The position numbers and the translations under genes were made by a program. From Gammaproteobacteria bacterium (GTDB lineage: Bacteria; Pseudomonadota; Gammaproteobacteria; Xanthomonadales; Xanthomonadaceae), in the NCBI GenBank assembly GCA_025352045.1, contig JANXUD010000015.1, positions 1 to 34,340 of the forward strand: 34,340 bases of DNA, read 5' to 3'. Of the stretch, positions 26,710 to 34,340 are shown one piece after another (within the stretch, counting starts at the first letter, position 1; every line of letters begins with the position of its first letter). Below the pieces are notes generated by a model that was given only the letters and a program-made list of their open reading frames with translations, was not told where the DNA came from and searched no databases.

Positions 26710-27314
26710 ACAACGCGGCCCTGCGCGTGGTCCTGCTGGATTCCGGCGGCGCCAACCTGGGTTCCGTGCAGGCGGCGTTCGCGCGCCTGGGCATGGCCGC
26801 GCCGGTCAGCAGCGATCCCGCCGTGATATCCAACGCCACCCATCTGGTCCTGCCGGGCGTGGGCGCGGCCGGCGCGGCGATGGCGCGGCTGCGCGGCAAT
26901 GGCCTGGACCGGTTGATCCCGGCCACCACCCAACCGCTGCTGGGCATCTGCATCGGCATGCAACTGCTGTTCGAGAGCTCGGAGGAGGGCGACACCACCT
27001 GCCTCGGCCTGCTGCCGGGCCGGGTGCGCAAGTTGCCCGCGTCGCCCGGCGTGCGGGTGCCGCACATGGGCTGGAACCAGCTGCGCACGCGACGGCCCGC
27101 GCCCCTGGTCGCCGGCCTTGATGGCGAGAACGTCTATTTCGTCCACAGCTATGCTGCGCCGGTGGACGAGAACACTCTGTGCGAGTGCACCCAAGGCGAA
27201 CCGTTTGCTGCGGTCGTGTCGCGCGGCCGCGTGTCCGGCGCGCAGTTCCACCCGGAGCGCTCGTCACTGGCGGGCGCCCGCCTGCTGACCAATTTCCTCG
27301 GGATCGCCGTATGA
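26706..27314 (+). CDS. hisH: Imidazole glycerol phosphate synthase, glutaminase subunit
   Basis: A 202-residue class I glutamine amidotransferase. It supplies ammonia to HisF. The triad is visible: Cys82 in [11 protein letters not shown], His182 and Glu184 in QFHPERS. Start is GTG at 26706 in a GTGA overlap with hisB. Confidence 0.97.
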   Translation: MNNAALRVVLLDSGGANLGSVQAAFARLGMAAPVSSDPAVISNATHLVLPGVGAAGAAMARLRGNGLDRLIPATTQPLLGICIGMQLLFESSEEGDTTCLGLLPGRVRKLPASPGVRVPHMGWNQLRTRRPAPLVAGLDGENVYFVHSYAAPVDENTLCECTQGEPFAAVVSRGRVSGAQFHPERSSLAGARLLTNFLGIAV

Positions 27315-28078
27315 GCCTTGCACCCGTTCCGGTCCAGGCGAGGCCGTTTTCCGTCATGCCGGCGATCGACCTGCGCGAGGGCAAGGTCGTGCGGCTGGCG
27401 CAGGGCGACTACGACCGGCAGACCACCTACCCGGTGGATCCGCTGGAGCTTGCCCAGGAATGGGAAGCCAAGGGCGCGCGCTGGCTGCACGTCGTGGACC
27501 TGGATGCCGCGCGCACCGGTGGCTACGGCCTGCAGCCCCTGATGCGGCGCCTGCGCGCGCAGACCAGCTTGCAGGTCCAGACCGGCGGCGGCGTTCGCAA
27601 CGAGGAAAGCCTGGCCGAATTGCTGCACCTTGGCGTGGCCCGCGTGGTGATAGGCACGCTCGCCGTCCGCGAACCCGAACGCGTGGCCGGTTGGCTGGGC
27701 CGTCATGGCGCGGACCGGATCACGCTCGCACTCGACGCACGCCAGGACGAGGCGGGGGCGTGGCGCCTTCCCATCTCCGGCTGGACCTACGGCAGCGGGG
27801 CGATCCTGTCGGAACTGCTGTCGACGCACTATGCCGACGCGGGCCTGCGCCACCTGCTGTGCACCGACATTGCGCGGGACGGCATGCTGGCTGGCTTCAA
27901 CTTCGACTTGTACCGCGACATCGCCCGCGACTGGCCGCAGTTGCAATTGCAGGCGTCGGGCGGCGTCCGCGACGCGGCGGATGTCGCGGCGGCGCGGGCA
28001 GCCGGCGCCTCCAGCGCCATCCTCGGCCGCGCCCTGCTCGAGGGCCGGCTCGACCTTGGCGAGGCGCTGGCATGCTGA
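27311..28078 (+). CDS. hisA: ProFAR isomerase
   Basis: A 255-residue (beta-alpha)8 barrel that isomerises ProFAR to PRFAR. The half-barrel phosphate motifs are QTGGGVRN and [10 protein letters not shown]; catalytic aspartates lie in [14 protein letters not shown] and [12 protein letters not shown]. The start at 27311 is chosen for the ATGA overlap with hisH, although homology begins 15 codons later at a second ATG (27356), so the first residues may be an annotation choice. It overlaps hisF by seven bases. Confidence 0.96.
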   Translation: MSLAPVPVQARPFSVMPAIDLREGKVVRLAQGDYDRQTTYPVDPLELAQEWEAKGARWLHVVDLDAARTGGYGLQPLMRRLRAQTSLQVQTGGGVRNEESLAELLHLGVARVVIGTLAVREPERVAGWLGRHGADRITLALDARQDEAGAWRLPISGWTYGSGAILSELLSTHYADAGLRHLLCTDIARDGMLAGFNFDLYRDIARDWPQLQLQASGGVRDAADVAAARAAGASSAILGRALLEGRLDLGEALAC

Positions 28079-28839
28079 CGCGCCGCATCATCCCCTGCCT
28101 GGACGTGCGCGATGGCCAGGTGGTCAAGGGCGTGCGCTTCCGCGACCATGTCGTGGTCGGGGCGATCGAGCAACTCGCGCTGCGCTATCGCGACGAAGGC
28201 GCCGACGAACTGGTGTTCTACGACATCGGCGCCAGTCCGGAAGGGCGTGGCGTGGACACCGCCTGGGTCGAACGCGTCGCGCGGCTGATCGACATTCCCT
28301 TCTGCGTCGCCGGCGGCATCCGCTCGGTCGAACAGGCGCGCCGCGTGCTCGGCGCCGGCGCGGACAAGATTTCCGTCAACACCCCGGCGCTGGAGCGTCC
28401 CGCGCTGGTCGCCGAACTCGCGGAGGCCTTCGGCGTGCAATGCGTGGTGGTCGGCGTGGACAGCCTACGCGAGGCCGACGGCGAATGGCGCGTGCGCCGC
28501 AATGCCGGCGATCCCGCGCGCAGCGAGGCGCTGGCCACGCGCACGCTCGACTGGATCCAGGACGCGCAGCGCCTGGGCGCCGGCGAGATCGTGATCAACT
28601 GCATGGGCTCGGACGGCGTGCGCGGCGGCTATGACATCGCCCAGTTGCGCGCCGCGCGCGCCATTTGCGCCGTGCCCCTGGTCGCTTCTGGTGGCGCCGG
28701 CGAATCGGCGCATTTCGCGGCCGCGTTCCGCGAGGCCGACGTGGACGCGGCGCTGGCCGCCAGCGTCTTCCACGAAGGCATCCTGCCCATTCCCCGGCTC
28801 AAGGCCGACCTGCGCGCGCAGGGCATCGAGGTTCGCTGA
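28072..28839 (+). CDS. hisF: Imidazole glycerol phosphate synthase, cyclase subunit
   Basis: A 255-residue (beta-alpha)8 barrel that uses ammonia from HisH to form imidazole glycerol phosphate and [25 protein letters not shown] opens the protein with the catalytic Asp11; [28 protein letters not shown] (second catalytic Asp) and [14 protein letters not shown] follow. Its paralogy with hisA is evident. One base separates its stop from the hisIE ATG. Confidence 0.97.
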   Translation: MLTRRIIPCLDVRDGQVVKGVRFRDHVVVGAIEQLALRYRDEGADELVFYDIGASPEGRGVDTAWVERVARLIDIPFCVAGGIRSVEQARRVLGAGADKISVNTPALERPALVAELAEAFGVQCVVVGVDSLREADGEWRVRRNAGDPARSEALATRTLDWIQDAQRLGAGEIVINCMGSDGVRGGYDIAQLRAARAICAVPLVASGGAGESAHFAAAFREADVDAALAASVFHEGILPIPRLKADLRAQGIEVR

Positions 28840-28840
28840 T

Positions 28841-29455
28841 ATGGACAAGGACAAGGCCGCGGCGTTGGCGGAAAGCATCGACTGGGCCAAGGGCGATGGC
28901 CTGGTTCCCGCCGTCGTGCAGGACGCCGGCAATGGCCGCGTGCTGATGCTCGCCTACATGGATCGCGAAGCATTGGCGGCGACCTTGTCCGGTGGCCGCG
29001 TGAGCTTCCACAGCCGCAGCCGCGGCCGCCTGTGGACCAAGGGAGAAACCAGCGGGCACTGGCTCGACCTGGTGGACATCGTCGCCGACTGCGATGCCGA
29101 CACGCTGCTGGTGCAGGCCGTCCCGCGCGGCCCGACCTGCCATCTCGGCCGCGCCAGTTGCTTTCCGGATGCGCCCGGCGACTTCATCGCCGAGCTCGAT
29201 GCCCTGGTGGCCGACCGGGCGCGCGAGCGGCCGCCCGGCAGCTACACCACCATGCTGCTCGATGCCGGCCCGAAGCGGATCGCGCAGAAGGTGGGCGAGG
29301 AGGGCGTCGAGACCGCGCTGGCCGCGGTCGTGGAAGACGACGCCGCCCTGCTGGGTGAATCGGCCGACCTGGTCTTCCACCTGCTGGTCCTGCTGCGCTC
29401 GCGCGGGCTTGGCCTGCGCGAACTGGCGGCGACCCTGCGCAAGCGGCATCGTTGA
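28841..29455 (+). CDS. hisI: Bifunctional PR-AMP cyclohydrolase / PR-ATP pyrophosphatase
   Basis: A 204-residue HisIE fusion carrying steps two and three. The N-terminal cyclohydrolase domain (about 1-110) has SFHSRSRGRLWTKGETSGH, the metal motif DCDADTLL and PTCHLGRASCF with the catalytic cysteines. The C-terminal pyrophosphatase domain (about 120-204) shows the all-alpha MazG-like helix with KVGEEGVETALAAV. It closes the his operon. No terminator is visible in the 38 bases to the next gene. Confidence 0.97.
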   Translation: MDKDKAAALAESIDWAKGDGLVPAVVQDAGNGRVLMLAYMDREALAATLSGGRVSFHSRSRGRLWTKGETSGHWLDLVDIVADCDADTLLVQAVPRGPTCHLGRASCFPDAPGDFIAELDALVADRARERPPGSYTTMLLDAGPKRIAQKVGEEGVETALAAVVEDDAALLGESADLVFHLLVLLRSRGLGLRELAATLRKRHR

Positions 29456-29458
29456 CGC

Positions 29459-29464
29459 GATAAT
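29459..29464 (+). promoter_or_regulatory. Candidate -10 box of the phosphoesterase gene
   Basis: GATAAT (five of six consensus matches) lies just behind the hisIE stop, 29 bases before the phosphoesterase ATG. No -35 hexamer is clear. Confidence 0.35.
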
Positions 29465-29493
29465 CGGCGCAGCCTTCGCCACGCGATCCGACC

Positions 29494-31131
29494 ATGCGCG
29501 CAATTGTCCTCCTGTCCGTCCTGTGCGCCTTGCTGTGCGGGGTGATTGCCGCAACGCCGCCTGCCGCCGCCTCGTCCGTCGCGTCGGAGTCCGCCTCTCC
29601 GCAGTCCGTTCTGCCGCAGTCCGGCGCGGCAGGCGACGCGCCGCGCTGCGAGTCTGGCCAGGTCTTCGTCGACGGCAACGGCAACGGCCGACGCGATCGC
29701 GGTGAAGCGCCCGTGGTCGGGGCGCGCGTGTCCGACGGCGAGCACATCGTGGCGACCGACGCCGCCGGCCGCTATCGCCTGGCGGCACCGGCAGGCGGGC
29801 GCCTGTTCCTGGTCAAGCCCGCGGGCTATCGCGCCGCCAGCCGCGTCGATGGCCTGCCCGATACCTGGCGCGACGCCGCGTCCGCCGGCTGCCGCGACTT
29901 CGCGTTGCGCCGGGATGTGCGCGCGCCGGGCGAGCCGCTCGACGTGCTGCTGTTCGGCGATCCGCAACCCAAGTCGCCGGCGGATGTCGACTACTACGAG
30001 CGGGACATCGTCGCCCCGCTGCGCAGCCGGGTCGGGGCCACGATGGCCCTGAGCCTGGGCGACATCGTCAGCGACAACGCGTCCCTGTATCCCGTGCTCA
30101 AGCGCGTGGATGCCAGCCTGGGCGTGCCCTGGCTGCACGTCGCCGGCAACCACGACGTCGATCCGGGCGCGGTCGACGACCAGCATTCGCTGGCTGCCTT
30201 CCACGAAGCCTTCGGCGCCGACACGATGGCCTGGGAAGAAGAGCGCGCGAACTTCGTGCTGCTCGACGATGTGGTGGTCAATCCTGGCAATGGCGGCCCA
30301 GGCGCCGGCAAGCCCTACATCGGCGGCCTGCGCGAGGATCAATTCAGGTTCCTCGAGGCCTACCTCGCCGGCGCCGACAGGTCCCGCCTGCTCGTGATTG
30401 CCTTGCACATTCCCCTGTTCGACGTCGCGGGTGTGGAGATCTTCCGCCACGCCGACCGCGCGCGGCTGTTCGCCCTGCTGTCGCCGTTCCCGCACGTGCT
30501 GCTGCTCAGCGCGCACACGCACGCGCAGCAGCATGTCTTCCACGGCGCGGACGAAGGCTGGATCGGCGCCAACCCCCTGCACGAGTACAACGTCGGCGCC
30601 AGTTGCGGCGCATTCTGGACCGGGGTCAGGGACGCCGACGGCATCCCCGACACCACCATGGCCGACGGCACGCCGAACGGCTACGCACGCATGCGCGTGG
30701 CCGCCGACAGCAGCGTGGCGCTGCGCTGGTTCGCCGCGCGGGCGCCCGCGGACGCGCAGATCGGCCTGCACTCGCCCGGCGTGATCCGGCGCGGCGCCTA
30801 TCCGGGCTATGCCGTCTACGCCAATGTCTGGATGGGCCAGGCGGATACCGTCGCCGAGTATCGCGTCGACGGCGGCGCGTGGAAGCCCATGGCGCGCGTG
30901 CTCCAGCCGGATCCCGCCTACGTCGCCGAAGTCGTGCGCGATGATGCGGCGGACGCGCTGCGTGGCTTCGACCGCGTCCCCGAGGCGGTGCCCTCGGCAC
31001 ACCTGTGGCGCGGCGCCCTGCCCACCGACGTGGCCCTCGGCAAGCATCGTGTCGAGGTGCGCGCGCAGGTGGATGGCTTCGGCCTGGCCACCGCCGAAAC
31101 GCAGTACCGCCTTGCCGACCCCGTGCCCTGA
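29494..31131 (+). CDS. Secreted calcineurin-like metallophosphoesterase
   Basis: A 545-residue exported protein. After a signal peptide (1-20 or so) and a low-complexity Ser/Ala linker comes a small beta domain (about 52-110) with an EF-hand-like loop DGNGNGRRDRGE (60-71), as in SdrD-type or dockerin-like calcium sites. The phosphoesterase domain follows with the metal motifs in order: FGDPQ (154-158), GDIVSD (189-194), GNHDVD (218-223) and, further on, SAHTHAQQ. The C-terminal 150 residues form the extra domain common in this subgroup. The substrate (phosphodiester, nucleotide or phosphoprotein) is not determinable here. Confidence 0.88.
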   Translation: MRAIVLLSVLCALLCGVIAATPPAAASSVASESASPQSVLPQSGAAGDAPRCESGQVFVDGNGNGRRDRGEAPVVGARVSDGEHIVATDAAGRYRLAAPAGGRLFLVKPAGYRAASRVDGLPDTWRDAASAGCRDFALRRDVRAPGEPLDVLLFGDPQPKSPADVDYYERDIVAPLRSRVGATMALSLGDIVSDNASLYPVLKRVDASLGVPWLHVAGNHDVDPGAVDDQHSLAAFHEAFGADTMAWEEERANFVLLDDVVVNPGNGGPGAGKPYIGGLREDQFRFLEAYLAGADRSRLLVIALHIPLFDVAGVEIFRHADRARLFALLSPFPHVLLLSAHTHAQQHVFHGADEGWIGANPLHEYNVGASCGAFWTGVRDADGIPDTTMADGTPNGYARMRVAADSSVALRWFAARAPADAQIGLHSPGVIRRGAYPGYAVYANVWMGQADTVAEYRVDGGAWKPMARVLQPDPAYVAEVVRDDAADALRGFDRVPEAVPSAHLWRGALPTDVALGKHRVEVRAQVDGFGLATAETQYRLADPVP

Positions 31132-31132
31132 C

Positions 31133-31185
31133 GCGGGAGCGGCTTTAGCCGCGATTGCAGGCATCGCGGCTGAAGCCGCTGCCAC
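31133..31185. repeat. REP-type inverted repeat between convergent genes
   Basis: Arm 31133-31155 (GCGGGAGCGGCTTTAGCCGC...) and arm 31163-31185 (...GCGGCTGAAGCCGCTGCCAC) pair almost completely around a seven-base loop, and each arm holds its own GCGGC-TTNA-GCCGC palindrome. The GGGAGCGGCTTYAGCCGCGA core is, from memory, a widespread xanthomonad repetitive extragenic palindrome. It sits one base after the phosphoesterase stop and one base before the end of the convergent peptidase gene, so it can end both transcripts. Confidence 0.85.
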
Positions 31186-31186
31186 A

Positions 31187-32635
31187 TCAGGGGGCGAAGG
31201 GGATGGGTGGCGCGTCGGGCAGCGACTTGCGCCAGTCGGCCAGGTGCTTGCGGATCGCCCAGCCCTCGGCGATCTGAGGGACCGACGGCGTTTCACCATC
31301 GCGCAGTTCCCACTCGCGGATCTGGTGGTTGGCCAACTGGAAGCCCTGCTCGAAGTCGGTGGTCTGGTTCAAGGCCTGGGCCAGAAAGGCCTTGCCGAAC
31401 CAGGTGATGCTGGAATCGCTGCCGCAGCCGAACGAGGTGCGGTCGGCGCGCGCGGCCGTGATGACCAGCGTGTGCTCGTCGCGCAGCGCATCCACGAAGC
31501 CGCCGGAATAGCAGGCGGACACCACCACCACGCGCCAGCCGATATGCGCCGCGTCGAGCGCGCCACGCAGGTCCTCGGGGCTGATCTGGTGCAGGGGCAG
31601 GGGATCGAGGCCGACGTAGAGGCGGTGGTCCTGGCTGCCATGGCTGGTGAGGAAGAGCAGCAGCACGTCCTCGTCCGGATCCATGCGCGCGCCGATGCCG
31701 GCCAGGGCTTCGCGCAGGTTGCGCATCGTCGCCAGGGGCAGGCTGTCGACCGTGTCGGGCGAATTGACCAGGCTCAGCGTCCGCCGTCCCGCGTCGAAGC
31801 GGCCGGCCATCAGGCGATCGAAGTATTCGACTTCGTTGCGGAATACCCGCTCCTTGCCGTCGCCCGCGAAGCCGATGGTGAACAGGTCGATGTGGCCTGG
31901 CGTCTGTGCGCGCACCGCGGCGACGGCAGCGCGCACGCGCCCCGGCTGCTCGCCCAGCAACTGCTCGACGTCCACGTCCGCGGGCAGCGTGGCGCCGGGC
32001 GCGGGCGCCGGCGCCGCTGCGTCCGCTGCATCAGGCGCACCGGTTGCATCGCTTGCGTCGGCGACATCCGTGGACTCCTCGTCCGGCGGATACCAGAACC
32101 AGGCTTCCTGCTGCCAGTACCAGGGCCCGGCCAGCACCAGCGCAAAGACCAGGGTCGCGGCGATCCGCCGCGGCACCGGGGATGCCCGCGACAGGAAGCC
32201 GATGGTGCGATACAGGGCGATGCCCCCGCCCAGTGCAAGCAGCAGGTGCCAGGCGCCGCGTTGCACGTCCTGCGCGGCCACCAACCAGCCGGCCAGAATC
32301 CACAGCGAGATCGCATTCCAGACCGTGCCCACCAGCACCGCCAGCGTGGCCAGCGGCAACCACAGGGCGGGCCGCTGCAGGACCCGCGCCGCCAGCCAGG
32401 CGGCCAGCAGCAGGGCCAGGAAATAACTTGCATGCAGGTGGAAGTTGTTGCCGAACAAGGTGGCCGGCGGGTCGGTCAGGCTGCGGTCCTGCACGAAGAA
32501 CAGGGCCAGCGACAGCGCACAGGCCAGCAGGTAGGCGCCAAAGCCGGACAGGGTCGGCTGCGAGCGCGGCAGGCGCCAGGCGGACAGGGCGAGGCCCTGC
32601 CGGAGCGCGATGAAAAGATCGCGCGCGCCGCTCAC
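31187..32635 (-). CDS. Membrane-anchored C13-family (legumain-like) cysteine peptidase
   Basis: A 482-residue protein. The N-terminal third is hydrophobic, with about five membrane segments (near 32-48, 68-86, 91-119, 128-147, 158-175). A Pro/Ala/Asp-rich linker (about 184-222) leads to a C13-type domain with the clan-CD dyad His332 in [10 protein letters not shown] and Cys375 in [11 protein letters not shown]13 includes legumain and the GPI transamidase catalytic subunit; the bacterial members' substrates are unknown. It starts at GTG 32635, overlapping the mtnC stop (GTGA), so it is translationally coupled to methionine salvage. It ends against the REP hairpin. Confidence 0.88.
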   Translation of the reverse strand: MSGARDLFIALRQGLALSAWRLPRSQPTLSGFGAYLLACALSLALFFVQDRSLTDPPATLFGNNFHLHASYFLALLLAAWLAARVLQRPALWLPLATLAVLVGTVWNAISLWILAGWLVAAQDVQRGAWHLLLALGGGIALYRTIGFLSRASPVPRRIAATLVFALVLAGPWYWQQEAWFWYPPDEESTDVADASDATGAPDAADAAAPAPAPGATLPADVDVEQLLGEQPGRVRAAVAAVRAQTPGHIDLFTIGFAGDGKERVFRNEVEYFDRLMAGRFDAGRRTLSLVNSPDTVDSLPLATMRNLREALAGIGARMDPDEDVLLLFLTSHGSQDHRLYVGLDPLPLHQISPEDLRGALDAAHIGWRVVVVSACYSGGFVDALRDEHTLVITAARADRTSFGCGSDSSITWFGKAFLAQALNQTTDFEQGFQLANHQIREWELRDGETPSVPQIAEGWAIRKHLADWRKSLPDAPPIPFAP

Positions 32636-33339
32636 GGCTGGATGTCGGCGAAGCTTTCGACGCGACGGTGGCCATGGCAGGCCTCGCCACGTCGGGGCGC
32701 GGGGTAATCGGCGCGACGGTCCAGCAGGACGGTGTCCATGCCCGCCTCGCGGGCCGCGTCGAGTTCTTCCACCACATCGGAGAGGAACAGCAGCCGCGCG
32801 GGCTCGAGGTCGAGCTCGGCGGCGATCGCGCGATAGCTTGCGGGCTCGCGCTTGCCGCCCACGGCAGTGTCGAACCAGCCCGAGAACAGCGGCCGCAGGT
32901 CGCCGGCATCGCTGTGCCCGAAAAGCAGCTTCTGCGCCGACACCGAGCCAGAGGAGTACACGTACAAGCTGTGACCTTCGCCATGCCAGCGATTCAGGGC
33001 TGTAATTGCATCCTCGTACACATGCGCCGTGAACTCCCCATCCGCATAGCCGGCCTTCCAGATCATGCCCTGCAGCGCCTTGAGCGCCGGATGCTTGCTG
33101 TCCACGTCGATCCAGCCCTGCAGCACCTCGACCACCATGGCGTCGTCGCACATGCCGCCGGCGTCGGTCGCCACCCGGTCCAGCCAGCCGCGCACGGCGG
33201 GATCGTGGCCATGCGCGTGCACGAAGCCGGGCAGGGCGCGGCGCGCATACGGGAACAAGACGTCCTTGACGAAGGAAATCGAGCTGGTGGTGCCTTCGAT
33301 GTCGGTGAGGACGGAACGTCCGGGCGTCGTCTGGGGCAT
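32632..33339 (-). CDS. mtnC: Enolase-phosphatase E1
   Basis: A 235-residue HAD-superfamily enzyme that enolises and dephosphorylates 2,3-diketo-5-methylthiopentyl-1-phosphate in methionine salvage. [25 protein letters not shown] is the opening, with the Asp nucleophile modified in the typical DIEGT form; [14 protein letters not shown] and [16 protein letters not shown] are the later HAD motifs. The ATG at 33339 is one base after the mtnD stop. Confidence 0.96.
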   Translation of the reverse strand: MPQTTPGRSVLTDIEGTTSSISFVKDVLFPYARRALPGFVHAHGHDPAVRGWLDRVATDAGGMCDDAMVVEVLQGWIDVDSKHPALKALQGMIWKAGYADGEFTAHVYEDAITALNRWHGEGHSLYVYSSGSVSAQKLLFGHSDAGDLRPLFSGWFDTAVGGKREPASYRAIAAELDLEPARLLFLSDVVEELDAAREAGMDTVLLDRRADYPAPRRGEACHGHRRVESFADIQP

Positions 33340-33340
33340 G

Positions 33341-33898
33341 TCAGTCGGCCGCCGGATCGTCAAGGCGCGGGAAGCGTTGCGCCAGGTCCGTGCCCGTGAA
33401 ATGCCCGACCCAGCCATCCGGCTCGGTGAAGAAGCGGATCGCGATGAAGTGCGGCGCCGGGCCCATGTCGAACCAGTGCCGGGTGCTGTCCGGCACCGCG
33501 ATCAGGTCGTCCTTCTCGCACAGGATCTCGTACACGCGGTCGTCCACGTGCAGGGTGAACAGGCCCGATCCGGCGACGAAGAAGCGCACCTCGTCTTCCT
33601 TGTGGAAATGCTCGTCGAGGAACTTGCTGCGCATCGTTTCCCGGTCGGGATGCTCGGGATGGATGCTGACGACATCGACGGTCTTGAAGCCCTTCTCGGC
33701 GACGATCCGGTCGATGTCGGCGCGATAGGCCGACATCACCGCGTCCGGATGCGCGCCCGGCGGCAATTCCTCGCCCGCTGCCCACTGCTCGAAGCGCACC
33801 CCGATCGGCGCCAGCTCCGCCGCGATCACGGCGCGGTCGCGCGTGCTCAGCAATGGCGCGGACGGCTCGCCCTCGTGGAAGATCCGCAGGCGGCTCAT
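33341..33898 (-). CDS. mtnD: Acireductone dioxygenase
   Basis: A 185-residue cupin. With iron it converts acireductone to the 2-keto precursor of methionine. The metal ligands are in [13 protein letters not shown] (two His and a Glu), and a later His in [10 protein letters not shown] completes the set. The length matches the family (about 180). ATGA overlap with mtnB. Confidence 0.96.
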   Translation of the reverse strand: MSRLRIFHEGEPSAPLLSTRDRAVIAAELAPIGVRFEQWAAGEELPPGAHPDAVMSAYRADIDRIVAEKGFKTVDVVSIHPEHPDRETMRSKFLDEHFHKEDEVRFFVAGSGLFTLHVDDRVYEILCEKDDLIAVPDSTRHWFDMGPAPHFIAIRFFTEPDGWVGHFTGTDLAQRFPRLDDPAAD

Positions 33899-34340
33899 GG
33901 GCGCAGCTTCCGCATTTCCAGCTCCACGTTGATCAGGAATTCGAAGGCCTCCAGGTGCCGCCGCGCCTCCGCCATGTCGCGGCCCCAGGCATACATGCCG
34001 TGGCCATCGATCAGGTAGCCCCACATCGGCCCGCGATCCATCAGGCAGTCGGCCTGCGCGGCGAGCGTGGGGATGTGCTGGTTGTTCGGCAGCACGCAAA
34101 GGTCGAGCGTGGCGTCGTGCGTGTCCTGGCCGGGGAAGGCCTTGATCAGCTCGTAATCCTCGAAGCGGATGTGCCCGGCGCCGCCATACAGCCGCGACGC
34201 CAGGGTCTGGGCCAGGGAGTGGGTGTGCAGCACGGCACCGATCTCCGGCGAGCGCCTGTACAACTGCGTGTGCAGCACGGTCTCGGCCGAAGGACGGCGA
34301 TTGCTCCCGACCGCGTGGCCGTCGAAGTCCACCACCATGA
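33895..34340 (-). CDS. mtnB: Methylthioribulose-1-phosphate dehydratase, partial
   Basis: The C-terminal 148 residues or so of a class II aldolase-fold enzyme (normally about 200-210) that runs off the window, so the true start is missing. The zinc ligands HTHS (in [13 protein letters not shown]) and the later histidine in [10 protein letters not shown] are visible, and [11 protein letters not shown] is typical of MtnB. It begins the mtnB-mtnD-mtnC operon. Confidence 0.93.
   Translation of the reverse strand, partial: MVVDFDGHAVGSNRRPSAETVLHTQLYRRSPEIGAVLHTHSLAQTLASRLYGGAGHIRFEDYELIKAFPGQDTHDATLDLCVLPNNQHIPTLAAQADCLMDRGPMWGYLIDGHGMYAWGRDMAEARRHLEAFEFLINVELEMRKLRP

Noticed and set aside
29242-31299. 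685-codon minus-strand frame over hisIE and the phosphoesterase
   Set aside because: It is antisense to two well-recognised genes and has no domain or ribosome binding site of its own.

Overview
This is about 34 kb of very GC-rich (visibly near 70%) bacterial chromosome, almost fully coding and with no mobile element, CRISPR array or rRNA. The organism is most likely a gammaproteobacterium of the Xanthomonadaceae (Lysobacter / Luteimonas / Pseudoxanthomonas / Xanthomonas type). The strongest marker is the arginine operon. It encodes the acetylated route known from Xanthomonas (N-acetylornithine carbamoyltransferase and N-acetylcitrulline deacetylase) together with a fused acetylglutamate kinase / N-acetylglutamate synthase. 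A TrpR-like regulator ahead of hisG and a xanthomonad-style REP hairpin point the same way.

Layout. 1-3131: the 3' part of a PuuC-like aldehyde dehydrogenase, a convergent cysS-sufE pair, and a secreted glycine-zipper protein. 3132-3418: an untranslated-looking leader that I read as a possible arginine attenuator (Arg-containing small ORF, competing hairpin, strong intrinsic terminator). 3419-12309: a tightly packed operon argF'-argG-argE'-argB(A)-GNAT-argC-argH followed by a RibD/DHFR-like gene and a VIT1/CCC1-like transporter. 12377-13088: a small lipoprotein and a 60-residue acidic protein. 13095-16174 (minus): an M1-family metallopeptidase and a coupled membrane protein. 16386-16462 (minus): tRNA-Pro(CGG).

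16579-29455 is a histidine-centred block. It holds hisS, a long histidine ammonia-lyase-family enzyme directly behind it, a convergent 7TM-sensor diguanylate cyclase, and then the TrpR-like regulator with a near-perfect 28-bp palindromic operator inside its own promoter. That regulator heads the complete biosynthetic series hisG-D-C-B-H-A-F-IE. The enzymes hisB, hisIE and argB are bifunctional fusions, and most neighbours overlap by 1-14 nt, so translational coupling is the rule.

29494-34340: a secreted calcineurin-like phosphoesterase, a REP-type hairpin, and a minus-strand operon mtnB (cut by the window edge)-mtnD-mtnC of the methionine salvage pathway, whose last gene is a membrane-anchored C13 (legumain-like) cysteine peptidase.

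Most genes are ordinary core metabolism. The points worth checking are the candidate arginine attenuator, the HisR-type operator and autoregulated his operon, a set of promoters placed so that transcripts would begin at the start codon (leaderless), the ammonia-lyase with an internal insertion next to hisS, and the C13 peptidase coupled to methionine salvage.
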